The notes beneath the pieces were generated by a model. It ran no database searches, was not told the DNA's origin, and was given only the letters and a program-made list of their open reading frames with translations. From Dysidea avara (lineage: Eukaryota > Porifera > Demospongiae > Dictyoceratida > Dysideidae): 64,000 bases of DNA. The stretch is taken from NCBI RefSeq assembly GCF_963678975.1, contig NC_089280.1, positions 710,501-774,500 on the forward strand, given 5' to 3'. The translations under genes and the position numbers were made by a program. Below, piece by piece: positions 47,375 through 57,870 of the stretch; the stretch's first letter is position 1; each line of letters starts with the position of its first letter.

Positions 47375-47822
47375 GCAATCACGCTAGAAAAGAAGGTTGG
47401 TTCTGTACTATCTAGCCACTTTAAAAACTTGTCTACCAGTTTCCTAGGCTTATTATTAGTTTTATGCAATAGTTTGTGTGTAAAGTGTATTTCAAGCATA
47501 TTTATAAGTATCGGCCGCCCACGCAATTGCACTACCCACACAATTAAAAATTATCGAAAATCGTACCGAAATTTCGATATTTACCCCAATATCGTATCGA
47601 TGACATATCGAAATAAAAATCCTGATATCGCACACCACTAATACAAAGTAGTGCTGTACACCAGTGTCCAATTAACCAGTTATTAACCAGTTATTAACCA
47701 GTGTTGTCTAGGTCAGCCAATAATAGGTGAAATGGTTATTGCCCACCCACTTGGTAAACCATAAATTACCCCTGATGACAAGTGTTAACATCATAACATA
47801 ACCTCAAAGAATGTGTAAATAT

Positions 47823-48331
47823 TAGTCTGGCGGCGCCCGCCCCTTCGCATAGAGTAAGGGTCTGGTTTGCTTAGTATCACCGAGTTGTTCTGGAGGAATT
47901 TAATTTGAATGTAATGACGTAATGAAAATGGCCTTAAAGGAAGTGCCTCACCCAAAACTGTGGCAGAGATATTGAACTTTCTTCGCCTTTACACAGGCGA
48001 AAGTGGATTGGTCTACTTTTATAAAAGACACATGTCTCCCTACCTAGGAAATCAGAGCGTACCATGGTTTTTTCACGTATCAAACAAGGCGAAAAGCCCT
48101 TCCCGATATAACACTTTCTTCTCTTTGTTCTTTATTAGCTAACTCCTTTTGTTTCTTCAGTACTGTTAGGGTATTTGATTCCTTCTTTTGACGTAACATA
48201 CACAAAAATGCGCTGATTAAATGTGGAGCGTTCTGATTGGTTGCACCAGTTTTTGGTAATCCGGTACAACTCCACTATACTAAGCATACCAGACCCTTAC
48301 TCTATGCGAAGGGGCGGGCGCCGCCAGACTA
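47823..48331. mobile_element. 509-bp Mutator-like MITE
   Basis: Terminal inverted repeats of about 55 bp (TAGTCTGGCGGCGCCCGCCC inward, one mismatch up to TTAGTAT) flank an interior without transposase. The element is bounded by the 9-bp direct repeat TGTAAATAT (47814-47822 and 48332-48340). Long, GC-rich inverted repeats with a 9-bp target duplication are the MuDR hallmark. Confidence 0.88.
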
Positions 48332-48658
48332 TGTAAATATGTGATTATAATAACTGTTATTGCTAGACAAGATGTTGATGGTCACTTTGGTACCACCCTA
48401 AACCTTCCAGCAGGCTTGTTGAGTAGCATTATGTCTGCCAATATACAAACAAACCAATTAACTGTTTATTGTCAATTATTGGTAGGCAATTGTATTTCGG
48501 AGGTGGAGGATACAAGGTACAGTGTTAACTAGTGGTATTGCCTCTAATTATACTTCCTCACAGCACTTTGAAGTAAATCTATAAATAGAAATCCCACTTC
48601 CGATTGGCGCCTTTTGTACTTCGCTCACCTAGCATGTGACGTTTCTCTGCCGAGGCGG

Positions 48659-50289
48659 ATGGAGGATCCAGTTCTAAGATCGTTGTTTGAGAGGATCTCT
48701 TCGGATGATTCCTTACGCAGGACGCTCCTGGACTCTATTCAATCTTCAGAAAACGATCAACAGTCTTCTGCGGAGAATGTGGAGTCAGATGACCCAGTGG
48801 AAAACAATGTTGATCCCAGTAGAGGAGCCCAAGAGCCCTTAACTGGAGATAGATCCTCGGTGGTAGCCCAAGAGCACCATTCGAGAGGGGTTAACGAGCG
48901 GGGCGCCCATGAACTCCCGTCGTCGGTTAATCCTAGGCCTCCACATGATGAAGAGCCGCCTAACCTGGATGTGCCTGGGAATTCCCGAGACAGTCTCGTG
49001 AACAACTCTGTGGACTTCGACCCCACATCCATGACATCAAGTGATGAATTTATGTTTGACACATACGAGGTAATAACCAATTACTTGGAAACACATTTTC
49101 ATGCGTCCCTCTCAAAAGACGTACTAACTGCCATGCATAAGGCACATCCTTTACCACGTACACCTGCGATGTAGGTACCAAAGGTTGATCGTTTCATGTT
49201 GGATCACCTTAAACATAAGTTCCCCAGATCACGAGATGCAGAATTGGGTACGATTCGGTCCGCCCTCTTGTATGCAGCTGGGCCGCTCACGTGCCTCTGG
49301 TCTGACCTGCTAGATAACAGTCTATTAGCTGGCAAAAGTTGAACAGTGAATGTGCACGATGTATTAAATGTTATCCAACGATCGTTGGTTCTGATGGGCA
49401 ACGTGAATGAATTGTTATCACAGGCTAGTAGTGGTGTGCGATATCAGGATTTTTATTTCGATATGTTATCGATACGATATTGGGGTAAATATCGAAATTT
49501 CGATACGATTTTCGATAATTTTTAATTGTGTGGGTGGTGTAATTGCGTGGGAATCCGATACTTATAAATATGCTTGAAATACACTTTACACACAAACTAT
49601 TGCATAAAACTAATAATAAGCCTAGGAAACTGGTAGACAAGTTTTTAAAGTGGCTAGATAGTACAGAACCAACCTTCATTTCTAGCGTGATTGCGCAATC
49701 ACACACTAAATGATTTATCGAAATATTCTTCGATATTTCGATAATTATCGCTAAATATTACCTTTTCGATAAATATCGAAATATGCTAAAGCTGTATCGA
49801 AAATCGATACGATATCCACAAAATTATCGCGAAATCGATATTTTTTCGATATATCGCACATCACTACAGGCTAGACGCTGCAACATTTTGCAGTGCGTTG
49901 ATAAGACTCTGGAGAAATACGGAAAAGAGCCAGCCCCTTCCTATCATGACACGGTGTTTGGTAACGACTTTTGCACAAACTTAATGGGCAAAGTTGATTC
50001 GGACACGACACTTGCACAGGTGGTATCGATCTCGAAATGTTACCATCCCTACACAGATGGGCAACGTCAGTTTACTTTGGGGCGTGTTCGTCAGCAGTTT
50101 TTTTCGAGACAGCCCTGCCGGGAAGGTTGGATACCGGCAGGGCAGCCAACGTTCCTTCCCGACAAAGCCCTGGCACCAACGGCGCCAGTCACAGAACCCT
50201 CACCACTTGCAACCTCCTCCCAACCGCCCGGGAAAATCAGCAAGATGGACTACCACCACCACACACCCCATTCCAAACTCTCCAGTTAG
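48659..50289 (+). pseudogene. DIRS ORF1 (gag-like), interrupted
   Basis: The frame opens at the ATG at 48659 (MEDPVLRSLFERISSDD). It stays open through an acidic, Ser/Pro-rich region to a TAG at 49172-49174, then continues recognisably in the same frame (DHLKHKFPRSRDAELG) to a second stop near 49,339. The hAT MITE at 49429-49866 splits the following stretch. After it the gag-like sequence resumes from CNILQCVDKTLEKYG to about 50,090, ending in a histidine- and proline-rich tail. At least two stops plus the insertion make it non-functional. ORF1 of DIRS elements is thought to package the RNA. Confidence 0.7.
49429..49866 (-). mobile_element. hAT-type MITE (copy 4, inside the DIRS element)
   Basis: The 438-bp element is in reverse orientation relative to copies 1-3, with ends TAGTGGTGTGCGATATC and TATCGCACATCACTA. 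The flanking 8-bp repeat CAGGCTAG (49421-49428 and 49867-49874) is perfect. Removing it would restore the gag-like frame locally. Confidence 0.94.
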
Positions 50290-52328
50290 ACACATCACTG
50301 ATAGCACAGAACTCAACCAAGCCAGTTGGGGTGAGAACTGCACTATTCAAACCGAATTGGGCCAAACTAACACAGGACCAGTGGGTTCTAGCCACAGTCC
50401 AAGGTTACGAGCTCCCTCTCAACCAATGGCCAACCCAACATGTGGTACCAACTCACAGGGAACAAACCAGGCCTCAGTATTACTGGAGGAGGTGCAAAGG
50501 TTAGCCCGTTCACCCAGTACAGGAAGCACAGATCCACCTGGCCAGCCCTATGTTTGTTGTCCCCAAAAGCGGGGGAGGGTGGAGACCGATCATAGATCTC
50601 AGATTCCTGAATTCTTACCTAGAACCCTCTCATTTCAAGATGGAGGGCCTCTACATGTTACGCACCATCCTGAAACACCATTGGGAGATGGTCGAGATCG
50701 ATCTCAAAGATGCCTATCTGACCATCCCAGTGGCCCAGAAACATCACTGTCTGTTGTCATTCAAGGTACCCACAGGGCAGAGGATGCAATTCAGTTGCCT
50801 ACCCTTCGGACTCTGCACCGCACCCTTTGTGTTTACAAAGGTCACAAAGCCAATAGTGCAGTTTCTGAGACAGCTAGGAGTCCACTTAATAATGTATCTG
50901 ACGACTTGCTCCTGGCAGCTCCAAACCAGTCACAATTACTAACAAACCTTTCCACAACACTGTGGATGTTCACCGCTTTGGTATTTGTGATCAATCTGCC
51001 CAAGAGTATAACCAGTGCTACTTAGCAGATAGAGTTCTTAGGTTTTGTCATAGACACCATAACAATGACAATAGTGTTGCCTGTTCACAAAGTGGAGGCC
51101 ATACAGAAGGAAGCCTGTTGCCTTCTAGAATTGGAGACAGTACAGACGAGGACTCTAGCCTGTTTCATAGGCACCTTAGTAGCCACCAAGCCAGCAGTTC
51201 CTCTGGCTCCTCTTCACTTTCGGGCCCTATGAGACCTGAAAGACCAGGCTCTCCACCAGCAGCAGACATCATATCAGTCATGGGTGCAGCTGTCCTCGGA
51301 AGCCAGAATCGATTTACAGTGGTGGAAGACTCAACTTCCCAATCACTGCTCCACACCAATCTTGAGCCCAAAGCCTTCATAATGATAGAAACCAATGCCT
51401 CCAAGCAAGGTTGGGGGGAGTGTGCAAAGGAATGAGGACCGGTGGGAAGTGGACTGCAACAGAATCACAGCGTCATGTCAATTACCTCGAACTGAAAGCA
51501 GCCTTTTTGGCACTTCAGTCCTTTGTGAGGGACAAGAGCAATGTTTGTGTCCTGATAAGGATGGACAACCGGACAGCCATCACATATGCAAACAAACTGG
51601 GAGGCCCCAGACTGTCCTACCTCTGTCGACTAGCCTTGGAACTCTGGGATTGGTGTCAAATACGCAAGATTACACCACATGCAGAATACTTGCCTGGCAA
51701 AGAGAACTGTTGTGCCGACTGGGAATCTTGCCACCACCAAGACAACAGCGATTGGCAGCTGTCCCCAGTCATCTTCAGTGTCCTGTACAGCTTACTTGGT
51801 CCCTTCAATGTCGACCTGTTTGCCAGCAGAACCAATACCCAGTTACATGTATACTACAGCTGGAAGCCAGATCCAGCAGCCAAGACAGTGGACACCTTTT
51901 CAGTTTCTTGGGCTCAAGATCGCCCATACCTTTTCCCACCATTCAGTATGATAGGGAAAGCCTTGACAAAGATACACCTAGAGAGAGTGGAGTGTGCTTG
52001 TCTAATAGCACCTGCTTGGCCAGGCCAGGTATGGTATCCACAGCTTTTGAAGATGCTGATGAAAGCACCAATCCTGTTCCCTGTGCAGGAGGACTTGATT
52101 CTGAACCCAGTTCAGGCTCCACATCCCCTGATAATGCAGGACCGACTACCCTTAGCCGCATGGCCTATCTCGGGAAGGGATACTCCATGCAGGGATTTTC
52201 TCAGAGAGTTACCAACATGCTCCTCCAATCTTGGAGATCACACACGCATTCAGCTTACAACTCAGCTTGGAAAAAGTGGTGTTGCTGGTGTGTTAGAAGA
52301 CAAGCAGATCCACTTTCAGCTTCTTTAG
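50037..52328 (+). pseudogene. DIRS reverse transcriptase and RNase H, broken
   Basis: RT motifs in order: NWAKLTQDQWVL (about 50,360), VVPKSGGGWRPIIDLRFLN (from 50,553), EIDLKDAYLTIPV (about 50,695) and CLPFGLCTAPFVF (about 50,798). The catalytic MYLDD box is split by a one-base deletion near 50,896, so the second half (DDLLLAAP) lies in another frame. A stop at 50,502-50,504 precedes the RT core. RNase H follows: a position normally aspartate is Asn in MIETNASKQGWG (about 51,385). ESQRHVNYLELKAAFLAL, RMDNRTAITYANK and HAEYLPGKEN are then in the frame ending at 52,328, with the DIRS-typical NVDLFASRTN. It is dead as it stands. Confidence 0.85.
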
Positions 52329-53083
52329 CAGATATACTTGAGTTTTTGACAGATAATTTTGAGTTGGGTCTCCAGTATCGTACCCTAAATACCCTTCGCT
52401 CAGCCATCTCTATGACTCATGCTAGGTTAGATAACTGCACAGTGGGAACCCATCCTATGGTTACTAGACTTCTGAAAGGCATGTTTAATGCCAGGCCACC
52501 AGTGCCCCGTTACTCCCATTCTTGGGAGGTAATGCCTATAATAGATTTCCTCAGGGGTTCGTCAGACCAACTCTCTTTACTCCAGCTTAGTAAGAAGGTG
52601 GTGACCCTAATGGCTTTGTGTAATGCAGACCGGTGTTCTGACTTGGCTGCCCTGGACAGGCACTACATGAGGTGGACCTCATCAAGTGTACAATTCTCTG
52701 TGGTTCAGCTGACCAAAACTAGAAGATCAGGCCCTCCAAGAACAGTCTCTTTTGCTTTATTACAGGATGATAACGATATATGCCCAGTGACTAATTTATG
52801 CCGGTACATTGAGATGACATCTCCTCAGGTGGACACAATGAGCTCCCCTAAGCCCGTGTTTGTTACATCCAAGAAACCCTTTAGAAGGGAACGCTCTGCT
52901 ACTATAGGGCACTGGATAAAGGACACCCTCAAGGCAGCAGAAGTAGACACAGAGAGGTTTACAGTGCACTCCACCAGAGGTGCCAGTACATCATGTGCTA
53001 TGGCCAAGGGAGTACCAATCGCCGAGATTCTGAAAGTAGCCAATTGGTCGTCCTCCAGTACTTTTGAGAGATTTTACCACTGA
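51395..53083 (+). CDS. DIRS tyrosine recombinase
   Basis: The recombinase integrates circular DIRS DNA by a Tyr-linked strand transfer. The recognisable domain starts near 52,180 (GFSQRVTNMLLQSWRSHT) and runs to 53,083. It has an N-terminal SAM-like DNA-binding part (SAYNSAWKKWCCW, DILEFLTDNFELGLQYRTLNTLRSAIS). The catalytic part follows: first Arg in ALCNADRCSDLAAL, HxxR in VHSTRGAS, and a candidate nucleophile Tyr in FERFYH. All four key residues are present and the frame is open. It overlaps the RNase H frame by about 930 nt, as in related elements. The codons before 52,100 are probably shadow sequence of the RNase H frame. A TGA directly after FYH is followed by in-frame similarity, so the last residues may be lost. 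Confidence 0.8.
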   Translation: MPPSKVGGSVQRNEDRWEVDCNRITASCQLPRTESSLFGTSVLCEGQEQCLCPDKDGQPDSHHICKQTGRPQTVLPLSTSLGTLGLVSNTQDYTTCRILAWQRELLCRLGILPPPRQQRLAAVPSHLQCPVQLTWSLQCRPVCQQNQYPVTCILQLEARSSSQDSGHLFSFLGSRSPIPFPTIQYDRESLDKDTPRESGVCLSNSTCLARPGMVSTAFEDADESTNPVPCAGGLDSEPSSGSTSPDNAGPTTLSRMAYLGKGYSMQGFSQRVTNMLLQSWRSHTHSAYNSAWKKWCCWCVRRQADPLSASLADILEFLTDNFELGLQYRTLNTLRSAISMTHARLDNCTVGTHPMVTRLLKGMFNARPPVPRYSHSWEVMPIIDFLRGSSDQLSLLQLSKKVVTLMALCNADRCSDLAALDRHYMRWTSSSVQFSVVQLTKTRRSGPPRTVSFALLQDDNDICPVTNLCRYIEMTSPQVDTMSSPKPVFVTSKKPFRRERSATIGHWIKDTLKAAEVDTERFTVHSTRGASTSCAMAKGVPIAEILKVANWSSSSTFERFYH

Positions 53084-53400
53084 CAGCCAGATGTGTCAGC
53101 ATTTGCCAGAGCAGTGCTTCATGATAGTAGGTATGTCATCAATTTGTTGTGTGTGCTTTAAACGTACCACTAGTTAGCACTGTACCTTATATCCAGAACC
53201 TCCAAAATGCAATTCACAGATTCCCTGAGGGCACGGTCCGCAAGTGGAGGATGGATTGTATGAGGAGGTGGAGGATACAAGGTACAGTGTGTTCCCTCCC
53301 ATGTAGACTGTCAGTCACATGCATTCCCTCCTTTTTTTGTAGCTCTTGCAATGAAGAGGAGCAGTTAAATGATACCTAGCTGAGCAACACTTGGACAGAT

Positions 53401-55849
53401 ACTAAATCATGAGTTATATTATTGTTACCTTAGGTATGTATGCATTCTTTCTTTTACAAATCATTGATAATTATCATTGTAATTATCATTATCATTGATT
53501 TAGTAGCTTCTAAGGTAAGACTTACTCCAGAAGTATAATTTTGAACCCCTCTTAGTAATTCTTGGATATGATTAGCTATTCCCCTTGCTCTTTCCATCTT
53601 CTCATATATATAAAATGCAACTGCACCTGTACTACAGCTTCTAGAAGCTTCCTAGCTTGCTCATTGTAAAATTTTGGAGGGGGGTGCTTCAGCCCCCCAA
53701 GCACCCCCCTAAATCTGCCCTTGCAATGCCTATACCAAATTTTGATGGTCTGTGGTGCATAATTTTGAAGATACTTACTGAGAAAGGAGATCATGTAGCT
53801 AGTCAGGGTGTGCTCCGTATAACAGTAATCATGCTATAGCAGCTGGTGCCGTTCGCCAGGGAATTATCCAGAGCTAATAGTTTAAAGCATGAATAATGTT
53901 AATTAGCTAGTTAGATGCATCAACAACATTAGCTGGGTAGTCTGACAACTTGTCCTGTTAGTCCACTGATACACTTTGCTGTAGTCTATAAATTTCCGTG
54001 TTTGTTCGCTCATTACTGCATATATGCTGTCTAATTAACTTTGTATGGCTGTCCTTCATTGGTTCAGTGTTACCTTAATTATGTTTGTGACCGGATCTGT
54101 AAGAATCCCATATGTTTGTACAAGCCTAAGTTTACAGTAGAAAGCAATAAATGCAATGGGTCAAATATTTACAAAATAGAAAAAAATCTGTAAAATTTGA
54201 ATGTTTGTTTCACTATCAAAGAAGGTGATAACAGGAAAACTATGGTAGCATTGGGATCACCAAAGCAAGAGGAGTTTGATAATCTTTGTTTTGATTTAGT
54301 GCTTCCAAAGGGAAAGAAGATATGAGCATTAGTTTGCCTTACATTGGACAAGCAGTTTATTATTTTTTCTCAGGCCTGGAAGACAAAATTTACCCAGCAA
54401 TGGATTTGCCTGTTTATGGAGAATCTGATGGTGTAAGTTGCATCTTGGTAGTGGACTGTATTCAAAAGTTATGACCTTTTTTATTTAAGCACCTGTAGTT
54501 TATTTTGTATTGCCACCATACAAATCGATTTTTCTGTTGTTACCACTTTGTAGTGCTGTAGCTTCAAAACTTTGTGGCTTCTAGAGCTGAAGCTTGCCAT
54601 TCCCTTGGCTATCTGGATAAAGAAAATGGAATTCTTGCAGATCCAGTCACATTTATATATCAGCATAACATTGTATTCCATTATGAATGTAGATTTGACT
54701 GCTCTATTAGAGTATCCTGATCTTTATAAAGACTTTTCTCCCTTACTCCACTTTTGAGAAATTACTGTTAGCTACATACATGTAAGTTTCTATTACACTG
54801 CCTTTCCCTGCTGTTCCCATTTATTCTATATATTTGTGCTGTCAAACTGTACTGTGGGAAAGTCTGGTGTTGCTCACAAGTTACTAAAATTTCTAGAGGG
54901 GTTTGTGGAATCCCAGAAATATGTCCCTGACCTGTATTCTAGTCTAACATGCTAAAGATTTGTAAAATAATACACCCTAATTGTGTATCTATACAACTCT
55001 TGAAAATATTGTTTCATAGTGAAAACACACACTCCGGTGTACTGTAACATTGGATAACAACTCTATCAAGGGTGACATATTTGAAGTGTGTTATATAATG
55101 TTGAGGTGTGCTTGCCAACACCTCTGCTCATTTTGACAGTCTGGCTAGATGGGAACTTTACCCTCTAACTGATTGTAGTTGTATTGACATTGCAGCAGGC
55201 CAGTCTGTGGCCTTCATCATCATCAAGTTACACTTGTCTGAAGGCAAGTCAGGCCATAGATATTTGAGTACAGGGATTAGAAACGAGCACGCACCCTGAA
55301 ACACTCCGCCTGTGGTGAGTTCATGAGGCCAAAATAGTGTCTTCTGCTCTGGACTACTTTCTATGAGTGTGGAGTATTTCATGACAATCTCTTTATGTTT
55401 TATAAGTACTAGGCAAACTTGTGTTGTGGGTTTTGCCGCCATCAATCATTTTAATCTCAGTTGACATGATTTTTTGTGTACCTGTTGTGTTCATGGTAAG
55501 TTCACTTTTGACTAGCAAACAATGCCATAGTAACCCTGAAGTAACATAGTTTTGCATGGTGTACTTCATTTTATTATTCCGCTTGGTTAATGCCCTTTGG
55601 CAGTCTCATCTCGATTCTTTAAAATACTACTACATGATTTATCAACTTCAACACAAGTGCTGTTGTGCGAGAAGAATCTTTCAATGGTACTGCGCAAAAC
55701 TTCATAGTATTGCGAAGACTTCAGCACTATTTCCCCAGTGGAACTAGACTTCTGTTCTTCATAACAGGTAGACAAAAAATGGAGGTACCCGTTTGTGATT
55801 GAAATCGTAAATGGCGGTAAAAACCACCCAAGACAATTAAATAACAGAA
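53401..55849. other. Mostly unassigned sequence
   Basis: It contains a MITE-like scrap (about 53,660-53,725, GGGGGGTGCTTCAGCCCCCC), a possible pseudo-exon at 54,215 and a GACTGCTCTATTAGAGTAT motif at 54,697. A 95-codon minus-strand frame (55,158-55,445, with TLFWPHELTTGGVFQGACS) looks protein-like but I do not recognise it. No gene model can be supported. Confidence 0.4.
54215..54325 (+). pseudogene. Possible fragment resembling the PheRS beta-subunit N-terminus
   Basis: The frame encodes ALGSPKQEEFDNLCFDL, which resembles the start of animal cytosolic phenylalanyl-tRNA synthetase beta (ALG, EEFD, LCF[DE] pattern). The surrounding residues do not fit: the preceding part is unlike the usual opening and the frame stops at 54,325. 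It could be a decayed exon or coincidence in a 17-residue stretch. Confidence 0.22.
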
Positions 55850-55944
55850 GTCGTCTTACAGTTGATTTCAACCTCCTTGTGGTATTGTAGACTCGTATAT
55901 CAACTACAATACCACAAGGAGGTTGAAATCAACTGTAAGACGAC
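55850..55944. repeat. 41-bp perfect hairpin
   Basis: Arms 55850-55890 and 55904-55944 are reverse complements around a 13-nt loop. Because of the symmetry, frames on both strands start with MKSTVRR. It appears to be the centre of another member of the foldback family, whose right half reaches about 56,298 (ACTATCACACTGTATGATA). Confidence 0.9.
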
Positions 55945-56576
55945 TAAACCACAAACTGCCATCGTGTCTGCATGGATTTAATCAATACCGAGGAGTGCTT
56001 CAACCGCAATCAATGGTAGATATACACGGCGTGTGCTCGGTTGCCTATCCCTTCTCTCGCAAATCTATGGTCAGGCAAGTCAGTCAGGTAGGCAGAAAAT
56101 TTCACAAAATTAAAATTTTGTAGCAACATTTTTGGAAGTATTTTGGGTCACGTTAAAAATAAGGTATGTTGGGCTTAGTTATACCTAACCAGTACTGCCA
56201 AGGTGCCATGAAGATATTGTGAGGCTGGTGATATTTTTGGCAAGAAGTACCCAAAGCTTGATGATCCCTAATATACAGTACTATCACACTGTATGATAGC
56301 TACCTGTTTATTTGATACACTAGTGGGATACCTAAAATGTAGCTCTTGGCAAAACAGGTTACATCCTGGATCTGACTTGGATAGCTGTCTTGGTCAGTGG
56401 GTCATCCAGCTCATCAATATACTGACCCAGTTTCAACCCTGTTATAGTAGTAGACTGGAAATGCATGTCATATACTATGATGTATTTTATGATTTGTGTA
56501 TTACAGTACATGTAGTAAAGGGGGCCAGGTGGGGCCAGGTACCAGTTCTAGTGTTATTGTTATAAGAACAATGGTA

Positions 56577-57870
56577 TAGCAGTAGCTTCATGTAATGGTT
56601 TATACTGTGTTTAAAAAACAAACATTATATTAACCTGTGTCTACTGACCTTCAAACGTTGATTCTCTGCCCTCAATTGTGCATTCTCCTCTTTGTAGCCA
56701 TTATTCTCCACCTTGAGGCCATCAACCTCTACCTTGAGACCATCAATCTCCACCTTGAAGCCACTATTCTCCACCTTGAGGCCACTATTCTCCACCTTGA
56801 GGCCATCAACCTCTACCGTGAGGCCATCAACCTCCACCTTGAGGCCACTATTCTCCACCTTGAGGCCACTATTCTCCACCTTGAGGCCATCAACCTCTAC
56901 CGTGAGGCCATCAACCTCCACCTTGAGGCCACTATTCTCCACCTTGAGGCCACTATTCTCCACCTTGAGGCCATCAACCTCTACCGTGAGGCCATCAACC
57001 TCCACCTTGAGGCCACTATTTTCCACCTTGAGGCCATCAACCTCTACCTTGAGGCCATTATTCTCCACCTTGAGGCCATCAATCTCAGTCATAAGTACAC
57101 CATTCTCTCCCCTCAGCTCCTCATTACTTATTGGCATCTCCTCCAGTTGAGTGGTCAGTGAAGTCACCTGTAGAGTAACAATGTACAAATGTTGATAGTA
57201 CACATCAGATAAGATGTAATGTCTTAAAATTTCATAGTTGTGCTTAATACAATAAGTATTTCAAAAAATTGGAATTTTCAACTAGAGTAGGGACCATAGC
57301 ACATCGATAAAAAGTGCTGCAGCAAGTTCGAGTAGTGCACGATGTTAAATCACAGTAAAACAATAAGAAGTGTTGTATCCCTACTGTGCTCCAAGATACC
57401 ATAATGAAAATGTACAGTAGGGATATAACACTTCTTATTGTTTTACTGTGATTTAATATCGTGCACTACTCCAGCTTGTTTCAGTACTTTTTATCATTGT
57501 GTTATGGTCCCTACTCTAGTTATAAATTCCAAATTTTTTGAAATACTTGTTTGTTAACTTTTTTTGTAAATAATATTATTAAGATTGGTGATGCATACTG
57601 CATTTGAAATGGCACCGCGTGCCCCAGCTATATCGTCTGAAAAGTGAAGGATCCATTACACTTCGTTGTCAGCTATGTTCAACCCGTTACACAGCAGTAC
57701 AAATCAAGAGCTGTTTTAAAAACACCTCTGCAATGGAAGTAGCCACTATGAAAAATACGGACGATTTTTGCAACAAAGGGAAGCCAGCCATCACGTGCTA
57801 CCACCAAATCGACACTTTTCGCTGTCAGCAAAGATGAATGGGACACAAAGGAGGACACTGGTAAGTCCAT
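56577..57870. repeat. Duplicated block around the coiled-coil exon (copy 1)
   Basis: From TATAGCAGTAGCTTCATG (56577) through the exon and into the foldback repeat, the sequence matches 62710-64000. Copy 2 has an extra 84 bp in the exon and an insert of about 100 bp near 63,480-63,580. Confidence 0.85.
56649..57167 (-). CDS. Heptad-repeat coiled-coil exon (copy 1)
   Basis: The 519-bp exon (173 codons, phase 0 at both ends) lies between an acceptor CTCTACAG|GTGACT at its upstream end and a donor TTGAAG|GTCAGT. After VTSLTTQLEEM, the protein is almost entirely the seven-residue unit GLKVEND/GLKVEVD/GLTVEVD/GLKVENS, giving a long coiled coil with Leu and Val at the hydrophobic positions. It closes with ENAQLRAENQRLK. 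The DNA is a 21-bp minisatellite, grouped into 84-bp higher-order units. Other exons of the gene are not identified. The plus-strand frames through the same DNA are shadows. The protein family is not recognised; a structural or scaffold role is only a guess. Confidence 0.6.

Larger units (their letters stand above)
43054..47640. mobile_element. hAT-type MITE (copy 3), split by a Gypsy element
   Basis: The MITE is flanked by a perfect 8-bp target duplication, ATACAAAG (43046-43053 and 47641-47648). Its two halves, 43054-43228 and 47375-47640, are separated by the LTR retrotransposon. It is the only copy on the duplicated array with matching flanks, so it marks the original insertion site on this side. 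Confidence 0.92.
48486..53400 (+). mobile_element. DIRS-type tyrosine-recombinase retrotransposon (decayed)
   Basis: The element encodes gag-like, RT, RNase H and tyrosine recombinase parts, not an integrase, which defines the DIRS/Ngaro order. The left terminus (48486-48537, GGAGGTGGAGGATACAAGG, GGTACAGTGTTAACTAGTGGT) is repeated in inverse form at about 53163-53216. A 27-bp part of it is also repeated in direct orientation at 53264-53290. This combination fits DIRS-type terminal repeats plus internal complementary region. Right limit approximate. A hAT MITE interrupts it at 49,429. Confidence 0.85.

Noticed and set aside
47960..48142. 60-codon frame inside the Mutator-like MITE
   Set aside because: Too short and featureless; the MITE has no coding capacity.
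51411..52328. A host RNase H or a separate gene
   Set aside because: Order and motifs match the RNase H and following region of DIRS elements, directly after the RT.
56637..57161. Long plus-strand frames rich in HLEATIL and STLRP repeats (also 62772-63408)
   Set aside because: They are read through the 21-bp minisatellite in the opposite direction. Open frames on both strands are automatic for a stop-free 21-bp unit. The minus strand has matching splice signals in phase 0 and a sensible heptad pattern.
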